Shown here piece by piece: positions 6,773-14,300 of a stretch of 22,426 nt of DNA. The notes under the pieces were generated by a model. That model had not been told where the DNA came from and searched no databases. It worked only from the letters and a program-made list of their open reading frames with translations. The first letter of the stretch is position 1; each line of letters begins with the position of its first letter. This DNA is from Selenomonadaceae bacterium UBA3796. GTDB lineage: Bacteria > Bacillota > Negativicutes > Selenomonadales > Selenomonadaceae. Where the stretch lies: assembly GCA_002369175.1 (NCBI GenBank), contig DFES01000108.1, positions 1 through 22,426 of the forward strand, read 5' to 3'. Both the position numbers and the translations under genes were made by a program.

Positions 6773-7877
6773 AGATGATTTCCGCAGTGTAAGGCATTCC
6801 TTTGATCTTCAGCTTTTTGCAGAGGGGGAGAAGACAGAAGAGCCGACCTCGAAAAAGCGGGAGGATGCCCGCAAAAAAGGCCAGGTCGGAAAAAGTCAGG
6901 AACTGAACACGGCGTTTGTCCTGCTCATGGGCTTTTTTGTGCTTAAAGTTCTCTGGGAATACATTTATGGGGAGATTGCCAATTATACGATCTACATATA
7001 TGGGCACCTCATGCAGAGTGTGGATACGGAGACCATTACGCAGATTTTTATCGGAATCATGATTGTTCTGGCGAAGACTGTCCTTCCGGTTATGTTTGCG
7101 ATTTTGCTGGTCGGGCTGGGAGTCAATTTCTTTCAGGTGGGGCTTAATTTCAGTACGGAGGCCATCAGCGTCAAACTGGACAAACTGAACCCAATCACCG
7201 GATTTGGGAGGATGTTCTCCAAAAGGACATTGGTGGAACTGGTAAAATCGATACTTAAAATCATCATTATTGGCTTTTTCCTGTACAACTATCTCAAAGA
7301 TGAAATTTTTCGGATGCCCCAATTCATATATTATGATCTGGCCACGAGCTTGCAGGAGATAGCAAAGATACTCTTTGCCATGATTTTCCAGGTCATTGCG
7401 GTTATCATCATCATGGCAGTGCTGGATTTTGCCTATCAGAAATGGCAGACGACGCAGGATCTCAAAATGACCAAGCAGGAGGTCAAGGATGAGATGAAGC
7501 AGTCGGAAGGGGATCCCCAAATCAAGGGAAAGATTCGTCAGAAGCAGCGCCAGATGGCTATGGCACGCATGATGCAAGAGGTTCCGAAAGCGGATGTCAT
7601 CATCACGAACCCGACGCATTTTGCAGTGGCGCTACAGTATGATAAGGGCATGCCGGCGCCTGTTGTCGTGGCAAAGGGTCAGGATCTTGTAGCGCAGAGG
7701 ATCAAGGGCATCGGCAAGGAGAATCATGTTCCCATTGTGGAGAACAAACCGTTGGCGCGGGCACTGTTTGCCGCAACAGAAATCGGCGATATGGTTCCGC
7801 CGGAGCTCTATCAGGCAGTGGCTGAGGTCTTGGCCTATGTCTACCGCTTGAAGCGAAGAAAGTATGGTTATGCGTGA
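6741..7877 (+). CDS. flhB: Flagellar export switch protein FlhB
   Basis: FlhB sits at the export gate and switches substrate class from hook to filament after self-cleavage. The family N-terminus FDLQLFAEGEKTEEPTSKKR is followed by four membrane helices and a soluble domain. The autocleavage motif NPTH lies at 7608-7619 within DVIITNPTHFAVAL. The start is uncertain: in-frame ATGs lie at 6714, 6726, 6735 and 6741, all inside fliR, and none has a visible ribosome binding site. No ATG, GTG or TTG exists between 6744 and the conserved part. I give the most downstream ATG, which yields 378 residues and about 30 extra residues before FDLQLF. Translation is probably coupled to fliR. Confidence 0.93.
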   Translation: MFPSHSGRFSEDDFRSVRHSFDLQLFAEGEKTEEPTSKKREDARKKGQVGKSQELNTAFVLLMGFFVLKVLWEYIYGEIANYTIYIYGHLMQSVDTETITQIFIGIMIVLAKTVLPVMFAILLVGLGVNFFQVGLNFSTEAISVKLDKLNPITGFGRMFSKRTLVELVKSILKIIIIGFFLYNYLKDEIFRMPQFIYYDLATSLQEIAKILFAMIFQVIAVIIIMAVLDFAYQKWQTTQDLKMTKQEVKDEMKQSEGDPQIKGKIRQKQRQMAMARMMQEVPKADVIITNPTHFAVALQYDKGMPAPVVVAKGQDLVAQRIKGIGKENHVPIVENKPLARALFAATEIGDMVPPELYQAVAEVLAYVYRLKRRKYGYA

Positions 7878-7943
7878 AAGAAGCTGCAGGAAGAATAGGG
7901 AACAGAAAGAATATCCTGGCAGTCAAAGTAAGGAGTTGCCGTT

Positions 7944-10022
7944 ATGGCTGAACCACAGGCTGGGGTCGGGCAAGGACCTGTTAATTCCATAAAGAAGTAT
8001 AGTGATATTGTCATTGCGGTGGCTATTATCACAATCGTCATCATGATGATTATTCCGCTGCCGACAGCATTGCTGGATCTCTTGATCTGCATCAATATAA
8101 CGGCGGCATTGGTCATTGTCATCTCAACCATTTATAATGAGGAAGCATTGGACTTGTCGGTATTCCCCTCATTGCTTCTGGTGACAACATTGTTCCGGCT
8201 GGCTCTCAATATATCATCCACACGACTCATTCTTCTGGAGGGCTATGCGGGTGAGGTTATTACCGCTTTCGGCAATTTTGTTGTCGGAGGAAATCCGGTG
8301 GTGGGGTTCATTGTCTTCGTCATCCTTGTTATCATCCAGTTTATTGTTATCACAAAGGGATCCGAGCGCGTCGCAGAGGTGTCCGCACGCTTCACTCTGG
8401 ATGCAATGCCCGGAAAGCAGATGGCCATTGATGCGGACCTCAACCAGGGAGCCATTACCGATGCGGAGGCAAAGGTGCGCCGTGAGAAGATTCAGCGTGA
8501 GGCGGATTTTTTCGGTGCCATGGATGGTGCCAGCAAGTTCGTCAAGGGTGATGCTATCGCAGCAATCATCATCATGCTCATCAATATTTCCGGTGGTTTT
8601 GTCATAGGCATTGTGCAGCGGAATCTGGAGGCTGTGCAGGCTCTCCAGCAATATACGCTGCTCACCGTAGGCGAGGGACTGGTCAGCCAGATCCCCGCGC
8701 TGCTGATTTCCACGGCGACAGGCATCATCGTTACCCGTTCGGCATCGGAAGGGAACCTGGGGGCAGATATCGTCAATCAGTTCTTCCGCAATGACCGCAT
8801 TTATTTTATCATCAGCGGTGTACTGGTGTTTCTGGCAATCGTTCCGGGGCTTCCGGGGGTGCCTTTTGCATGCCTTTCCATTCTCTGCTTCTTTATTGGG
8901 CGGGGACTGCGGAAAAAGGAGGAAACGGCAGTGGAGACGACGAAAGCGGAAAAGAAGGCGAAGGACAAGGCCGAAGCCACGAAGCCGGAAAATATTGTTT
9001 CCCTGCTCCAGGTGGATCCCATGGAACTGGAAATTGGCTACAGCCTCATTCCATTGGTGGATACGGGACAGGGCGGTGATCTTCTGGACCGCATTGTCAT
9101 GATAAGACGGCAGTGCGCCTTGGAACTCGGCCTGGTGGTGCCCACCATTCGGATTCGGGATAATATTCAGATCAAGCCCAATGCTTACATCATAAAGCTG
9201 AAAGGGATCGAAATAGCTAAGGGAGAGCTTTTGTTGGATCATTATCTGGCGATGAATTCCGGCACTGTATTCGAGGAAGTGCCGGGCATAGAGACGATAG
9301 AGCCGGCGTTTGGACTGCCTGCTCTTTGGATCCCGGAGACGGAGAGGGAGCAGGCGGAGCTCAACGGTTATACGGTTGTCGATGCAGTGTCCGTGCTTGC
9401 GACTCATCTCACGGAGGTCATCAAGGCGCATGCTGACGAGATTCTCGGACGTCAGGAGACGCAGAACCTCATCGACAATCTCAAGAAGTCGAACGAGTCT
9501 TTGGTCAACGATGTGGTGCCGGATCTCATGAGTGTAGGTGAGATACAGAAAGTGCTGGCGAATCTCCTCAGAGAGCGTATCTCCATTCGCGATATGGCTA
9601 CGATCCTGGAGGTTCTGGCGGACTATGCCCGTGCCACGAAGGATACGGAGATTCTCACGGAATATGTCAGACACGCGATGGCTCGTCAGATTACACAGCA
9701 GAATGTGCAGAACAACATACTGCCATGCATTACGCTGGATCCGTCTCTGGAGAACCGCATTGCCGGCGGGGTACAGCGCACGGATCACGGTTCCTATGTG
9801 AACCTGGATCCGGATGCCATGCAGAAGCTTATCCATGCACTCAATACGGAACTGACAAAGCTTACCAATATGGGATATCAGCCCATTGTGCTTACCAGTC
9901 CGGCAGTCAGGCTTTATTTCCGCAAGTTGGCAGAACGTTCCGTGCCGGGCATCACAGTGCTTTCTCATGCGGAAATCGAGCAGAGTGTAGAGATCCAGAT
10001 TCTCGGGGTGGTGAAGATTTAA
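7944..10022 (+). CDS. flhA: Flagellar export protein FlhA
   Basis: FlhA is the large export-gate subunit that uses proton motive force and docks chaperone-substrate complexes. The 692-residue length is typical. The N-terminal half (to about residue 325) holds about eight membrane helices and the FHIPEP signature FRLALNISSTRLIL, followed by the cytoplasmic loop with GSERVAEVSARFTLDAMPGK. A very charged Lys/Glu linker (about 330-355) leads to the C-terminal cytoplasmic domain. AAGGAG lies just before the ATG at 7944. The short gap after flhB (66 bases) shows no promoter. flhF follows after one base. Confidence 0.98.
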   Translation: MAEPQAGVGQGPVNSIKKYSDIVIAVAIITIVIMMIIPLPTALLDLLICINITAALVIVISTIYNEEALDLSVFPSLLLVTTLFRLALNISSTRLILLEGYAGEVITAFGNFVVGGNPVVGFIVFVILVIIQFIVITKGSERVAEVSARFTLDAMPGKQMAIDADLNQGAITDAEAKVRREKIQREADFFGAMDGASKFVKGDAIAAIIIMLINISGGFVIGIVQRNLEAVQALQQYTLLTVGEGLVSQIPALLISTATGIIVTRSASEGNLGADIVNQFFRNDRIYFIISGVLVFLAIVPGLPGVPFACLSILCFFIGRGLRKKEETAVETTKAEKKAKDKAEATKPENIVSLLQVDPMELEIGYSLIPLVDTGQGGDLLDRIVMIRRQCALELGLVVPTIRIRDNIQIKPNAYIIKLKGIEIAKGELLLDHYLAMNSGTVFEEVPGIETIEPAFGLPALWIPETEREQAELNGYTVVDAVSVLATHLTEVIKAHADEILGRQETQNLIDNLKKSNESLVNDVVPDLMSVGEIQKVLANLLRERISIRDMATILEVLADYARATKDTEILTEYVRHAMARQITQQNVQNNILPCITLDPSLENRIAGGVQRTDHGSYVNLDPDAMQKLIHALNTELTKLTNMGYQPIVLTSPAVRLYFRKLAERSVPGITVLSHAEIEQSVEIQILGVVKI

Positions 10023-10023
10023 A

Positions 10024-11466
10024 GTGCAGATCAAAGTTTTCAAGGCTTCTACCATGAAAGAGGCAATGGAGCAAGTAAAGGAAGCCCTGGGAAGGGATGC
10101 GGTTATCCTTCATACAAAAAAATACAAGGATGGCGGGTTCCTGGGATATCGCAGCAAGGAGATCGTAGAGGTTACTGCTGCAGTGGAGGATGACGGTGTT
10201 CCGGGAGCCAAGAAACGCAAAAAGGCACCTGCAAAGCCGGTGGATGTGGAGGTGCCGGCACCTCCCGTGAATCCGATCGTTCCCAACACTGTACTGGCGC
10301 AATATAAGACCCATGGAACGGAGCAGGGCGTGGAGATTGCAGCACAGGGAGCGGTTCAGCCCCCTACGTTCCCTTCTTTTAGCGAGGCACCTTTCAAGGA
10401 GTTTCAGCCGGCCTCGCCTGCCAATGGGGAAGCACCGCTTCAGATGCCCGCAGAGGAGCAGAAGGAAAAGCCCCGGATCATAAAGGCAGCTTCCCCGCAG
10501 ATGCCAAAAGAGAGCGCGCCTTCGACGAAGGAGGAGACTGTTCCCGAAGAAACGGCAGAGCCGGTGGAAGAGACGGAAGAGCGGGATGACGAGACAGCCC
10601 GGGAGGATGCGGAGAAAATCCAAAGGCTGGAAGACGAACTGGCGCAGATGAAAGCGCTGTTGGCGCAGGTCATGAGCAGAGAGCAGCCGGATGGGAACCT
10701 TTCTTTGCAGGAGGCGCTCAGGCGGCAGGATGTGGAGCCTTCCATATTGGATGACATGGCGGCTCATTCCGGTGCAGGAGAGACGCTGGTCAATATGCAC
10801 TCAAGCGAAGCGCGAAATACCCTCTCCAATTATCTGAAGCGTGTGGTGAAGTGTTCGGATGGTGTGCAGCTCCCAGCCCATGGGGGGCGTATTGTGGCAT
10901 TGATTGGGCCTACCGGCGTGGGAAAAACAACCACCCTTGCGAAGATTGCCGCGAGATTTGTGTTGGAACAGGGAGTAAGCGCAGCCCTTATCACGGCAGA
11001 TACCTATCGGATTTCCGCTGTGGAACAGCTCAAAACCTATTCGGACATCATCGGCCTGCCATTGGAGATCGTTTATTCCCCGGAGGAACTCCGCATGGCG
11101 ATACGCAAGTACAGCGATAAGAAACTTATCCTCATAGACACGGCTGGACGGAGTCAGCACAATGATTACCAGATGAAGGAACTCAAGGAGCTTCTGAAAG
11201 CCAATTCACGCATTGAAAAGCACCTGGTCATCAGCGCAACAACCAAGAACCAGGATGCGGAGGATATTCTGGAGAAGTTTTCTGGCTGCAAGCCGGATCG
11301 CGTGATTTTTACAAAGGTAGATGAAACCAGCAGCGTGGGACTGGTGTTGAATCTTCTTTATGAAAAGAATATTGCTCTTTCCTATCTGGCTTATGGGCAA
11401 AGTGTTCCTGATGACATTGCGCCGGCCAGCGCGGAGAGGCTGGCGGAATTATTATTGAGGGAATAG
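10024..11466 (+). CDS. flhF: Flagellar placement GTPase FlhF (SRP-type)
   Basis: FlhF is an SRP-family GTPase that marks the site of flagellar assembly. The 480-residue product starts with the family block MQIKVFKASTMKEAMEQVKE and VILHTKK (B domain). A long Pro/Glu/Ala-rich, probably disordered stretch (about 55-215) follows, then the N and G domains. The G1 loop GPTGVGKTTT lies at about residue 295-304, DTAGR near 372 and TKVDE near 430. The start is a GTG one base after the flhA stop. The adjacent flhG encodes its likely GTPase activator. Confidence 0.97.
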   Translation: MQIKVFKASTMKEAMEQVKEALGRDAVILHTKKYKDGGFLGYRSKEIVEVTAAVEDDGVPGAKKRKKAPAKPVDVEVPAPPVNPIVPNTVLAQYKTHGTEQGVEIAAQGAVQPPTFPSFSEAPFKEFQPASPANGEAPLQMPAEEQKEKPRIIKAASPQMPKESAPSTKEETVPEETAEPVEETEERDDETAREDAEKIQRLEDELAQMKALLAQVMSREQPDGNLSLQEALRRQDVEPSILDDMAAHSGAGETLVNMHSSEARNTLSNYLKRVVKCSDGVQLPAHGGRIVALIGPTGVGKTTTLAKIAARFVLEQGVSAALITADTYRISAVEQLKTYSDIIGLPLEIVYSPEELRMAIRKYSDKKLILIDTAGRSQHNDYQMKELKELLKANSRIEKHLVISATTKNQDAEDILEKFSGCKPDRVIFTKVDETSSVGLVLNLLYEKNIALSYLAYGQSVPDDIAPASAERLAELLLRE

Positions 11467-11467
11467 T

Positions 11468-12382
11468 ATGGAAGATCAGGCAACAAAGCTTAGAAGGCTT
11501 GTGGAGGATAAGACAGGCCAGCAAGGACAGGAAGAAGACAATTCACATATGGAGCTCCAGCCAGCAGGAGAGGATTCCCGTACCCGCGTGATTGCTATTA
11601 CAAGCGGCAAAGGCGGTGTCGGAAAGACAAACCTTACGGTCAATCTGGCCATTGCTTTAGGTCTGGAAGGACAGCGCGTTTTGGTGATCGATGCGGATCT
11701 TGGCATGGCGAATGTAGATGTAGTGCTGGGAAGTCTGTCAAAGCACCACCTGCTGAATCTTTTAGAGGATGATACGGAGCTTTCGGATGTTCTGATCCAT
11801 GGCCCCTATGGAGTAGACTATATATCAGGTGGCTCCGGCATCGAAAAAGCAAAGGCGTTCAGTTCCTCGGACAGGAAGCGGCTGATGCAGAAGCTCGCAG
11901 GGTGCGGCCAGCTTGCAGATATCATCCTTGTGGACACAGGAGCTGGCCTCGGCAAGAATGTTATGGATTTCATTTTGGCAGCCGATGAGGTTCTTCTGGT
12001 GACGACGCCGGAGCCTACGGCGCTCACGGATGCTTATGCTGTCATGAAGGCATACAGCATGTATGCGTCGAACAAGAACATCAAACTGGTGGTGAACCGT
12101 ATTTATGATGAGGCAGAGAGTCGGGAGGTCGTAGCAAAGCTTCAGCAGACTTCGCAAAAGTTTTTAAAGATGCCCATTGAATGTGCGGGGTATATCTTTG
12201 AGGATCGCAATGTTATGGGAGCTGTGCGCAAGCAAAGACCCTTTCTGGCAACGAAGCCGGATACGCTCGCCTCGAAATGTGTGCGTGCCATGGCAAAAAG
12301 CCTTGTTTATGGCGGTGACATGGTGGTAAAACGAGGTTGGAAAGGATTTTTGCAACAGATTTTTAATTTTTCGCGAAAATAA
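11468..12382 (+). CDS. flhG: Flagellum number control ATPase FlhG (MinD-like, YlxH)
   Basis: FlhG is a MinD/ParA-type ATPase that limits flagellar number and stimulates the FlhF GTPase. The N-terminus MEDQATKLR carries the DQAxxLR activator motif described for FlhG of Bacillus. The deviant Walker A box SGKGGVGKTNL lies at about residues 47-57, followed by the switch regions DADLGMANVDVVLG and VDTGAGL. The C-terminal end is basic and amphipathic (VVKRGWKGFLQQIFNFSRK), as expected for a membrane-targeting helix. It starts one base after flhF, so the pair is almost certainly co-translated. Confidence 0.96.
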   Translation: MEDQATKLRRLVEDKTGQQGQEEDNSHMELQPAGEDSRTRVIAITSGKGGVGKTNLTVNLAIALGLEGQRVLVIDADLGMANVDVVLGSLSKHHLLNLLEDDTELSDVLIHGPYGVDYISGGSGIEKAKAFSSSDRKRLMQKLAGCGQLADIILVDTGAGLGKNVMDFILAADEVLLVTTPEPTALTDAYAVMKAYSMYASNKNIKLVVNRIYDEAESREVVAKLQQTSQKFLKMPIECAGYIFEDRNVMGAVRKQRPFLATKPDTLASKCVRAMAKSLVYGGDMVVKRGWKGFLQQIFNFSRK

Positions 12383-12397
12383 TGGAGGAACTTTGGT

Positions 12398-13081
12398 ATG
12401 GCAGGCGAATTATTAAAAGCAGGGGATATTTTAAAGATTGGCCAGCGCGTGGAATTTTATGTTGGGGAAGACGAGGAAAAGTATCCTAGCCGGATTGAAG
12501 GCCATACAGGAAAGGAACTCCTCGTTGCAATGCCCCTGACACGCCAGCGTGTACCGGTCATTCCGGAGAAGTCGTCAACGGTTTATGGGCTGGCCATTGG
12601 AGATCAGTGCAGGTATCGCTTTTTTGCGATATTTCTGGGGAGCGGCTGGACAGACGGAAGGATTCCTGTTTGGCGGCTTGCCATGCCGGAGCATGTGGAG
12701 AAGTATCAGAACCGCGAATTTGTCCGCGTGAAAGTAAGCCAAAGAATGCACGTCAATATCATTGATGAGGAAGGCTGCATTGGCGAACCCATTGCGACAT
12801 GGAGTCTGGATTTCAGCGGCAGCGGCATCAGTTTCCCCCTGTGGCAGGAAGTAGTGGAGGACACACGGATTGCCCTCGATATTCACGATATTCCCGAAAT
12901 GGGAACCGTGAATGTCATGAGCCAGGTTGTCCGGTGTGTCAGGCAGGAGGATCCGGATGGGCGCACATATTATCATGTTGGCGTAAGGTTTATGGATCTG
13001 CCGCGGCCGACGGTGAACAAGCTTGTGAAGTATCTCTTTGCTGTGCAGAGAAAGGCCCTTGCTAAAGGCATCAGTTTATGA
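12398..13081 (+). CDS. PilZ-domain c-di-GMP receptor, YcgR-like flagellar brake
   Basis: The 227-residue protein has an N-terminal YcgR-type beta-barrel region (about 1-100) and a C-terminal PilZ domain. Both parts of the c-di-GMP site are present: RxxxR (R106 to R110 in QNREFVRV) and DxSxxG (D138 to G143 in LDFSGSG). Proteins of this build (YcgR, DgrA/YpfA) bind c-di-GMP and slow or bias the flagellar motor. Its place between flhG and cheB, inside the flagellar operon, supports that role; the target in this organism is not shown by the sequence. A GGAGG lies ahead of the ATG at 12398. Confidence 0.92.
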   Translation: MAGELLKAGDILKIGQRVEFYVGEDEEKYPSRIEGHTGKELLVAMPLTRQRVPVIPEKSSTVYGLAIGDQCRYRFFAIFLGSGWTDGRIPVWRLAMPEHVEKYQNREFVRVKVSQRMHVNIIDEEGCIGEPIATWSLDFSGSGISFPLWQEVVEDTRIALDIHDIPEMGTVNVMSQVVRCVRQEDPDGRTYYHVGVRFMDLPRPTVNKLVKYLFAVQRKALAKGISL

Positions 13082-13097
13082 GTGGGGTGAATATAGG

Positions 13098-14279
13098 ATG
13101 ATTCGTGTCTTGATTGCTGATGATTCCGCCTTTATGCGGAAGGTGTTATCGGATCTGTTCCGAAAGCAGCCGGATTTCGAGGTCGTTGGGACGGCAACGG
13201 ATGGAAAGGATACCGTTGAGAAGACCAAATCCTTGAAACCGGATCTTGTGACATTGGACGTGAATATGCCGGTGATGGACGGAATTGCTGCATTGGCTGT
13301 CATCATGCGGGAATGTCCGACACCGGTTGTCATGATCAGCAGCATGACGCAGAAAGGGACAGAGGCGACGGTCAAGGCGCTGAGTCTCGGGGCGATAGAC
13401 TTTATCAGCAAAATCGGAGGTTCTATTTCAAAGATTGATGCCATAGAGGGGGATATCCTGGAGAAATGCCGGACGGCTGCAGGGGCAAAAATAAGCAGAA
13501 TGGATGCTCCAATCCAGCCGGATGGGAAACAGAAGCAGGGACCTCCTGTCATGCGCCGAATAGAACTGCCGAGGTCGGGGATGAAGGAATCTCCTCCGCA
13601 GCCGGAATCATCCATAAGTTTTGCCAAACGTCAGAATCCGCTTCTGCAGAGACGCGCGAAGAACGCAGAGACTGTCTCCTCCAAACCGGCATTTACGGGA
13701 GGCGGCGGGAGCAGAAAGCTTGTGGTCATTGGCACTTCTACCGGGGGGCCGCAGGCGCTTCAGCAGGTCATTACCAAGCTGCCGGGGAATCTGCCTTGCG
13801 GTGTTGTCATTGTCCAGCATATGCCGCCGGGCTTTACAAAATCACTGGCCGACCGATTGAATACCATATCAGATATTTCCGTAAAGGAAGCAGAGAACGA
13901 TGATGTTATTCAGCCGGGTCGTGTATATATAGCTCCGGGCAACTATCATTTGAAGGTTGCAGCGAATGGTGCAACCCGAAAGATATTACTGAGTCAGGAG
14001 CCACCGGTGGGAAACCACCGACCCGCAGTGGACGTCATGTATGATTCCGTTGCGTCCTTCGGGCGCGATATCATTGCAGTCATCATGACGGGAATGGGAT
14101 GCGATGGCTGTGAGGGCATGAAGAAAATCAAAGCCCAGGGAGGCTACAGCATTGCCCAGAACGAAGAAACATCTGTTGTCTATGGTATGCCGAAGGCGGT
14201 TGTTGAGGCCGGTCTGGCTGATGAGGTTCGGCCACTGGGAGACATTGCCAGGGCAATCGTTGAAGCGGTAAAAAAATAG
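13098..14279 (+). CDS. cheB: Chemotaxis protein-glutamate methylesterase/deamidase CheB
   Basis: CheB demethylates or deamidates chemoreceptors to reset sensitivity. The 393-residue product has a receiver domain (D8-D9, phospho-acceptor D54) and a C-terminal esterase domain with the catalytic set S214 (GTSTGG), H241 (VQHMPP) and D336 (MTGMGCDG). The receiver has K105 but the usual following proline is isoleucine (FISKIGG). The interdomain linker of about 90 residues is long and polar. The ATG at 13098 follows GGGGTGA and gives the conserved MIRVLIADDS; an in-frame upstream ATG at 13038 would lie inside the PilZ gene and is unlikely. No cheR partner is in the window. Confidence 0.96.
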   Translation: MIRVLIADDSAFMRKVLSDLFRKQPDFEVVGTATDGKDTVEKTKSLKPDLVTLDVNMPVMDGIAALAVIMRECPTPVVMISSMTQKGTEATVKALSLGAIDFISKIGGSISKIDAIEGDILEKCRTAAGAKISRMDAPIQPDGKQKQGPPVMRRIELPRSGMKESPPQPESSISFAKRQNPLLQRRAKNAETVSSKPAFTGGGGSRKLVVIGTSTGGPQALQQVITKLPGNLPCGVVIVQHMPPGFTKSLADRLNTISDISVKEAENDDVIQPGRVYIAPGNYHLKVAANGATRKILLSQEPPVGNHRPAVDVMYDSVASFGRDIIAVIMTGMGCDGCEGMKKIKAQGGYSIAQNEETSVVYGMPKAVVEAGLADEVRPLGDIARAIVEAVKK

Positions 14280-14300
14280 GAAGGTGTAGGAGGAATACAA

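Noticed and set aside
8214..10055. Very long minus-strand open frame (613 codons) opposite flhA.
   Set aside because: It is a shadow of flhA codon bias: rich in His, Arg and Cys, no recognisable domain, no binding site, and flhA is certain.
13038..13097. Upstream in-frame extension of cheB beginning inside the PilZ gene.
   Set aside because: The receiver domain begins at MIRVLIADDS from the ATG at 13098, which has its own GGGGTGA.
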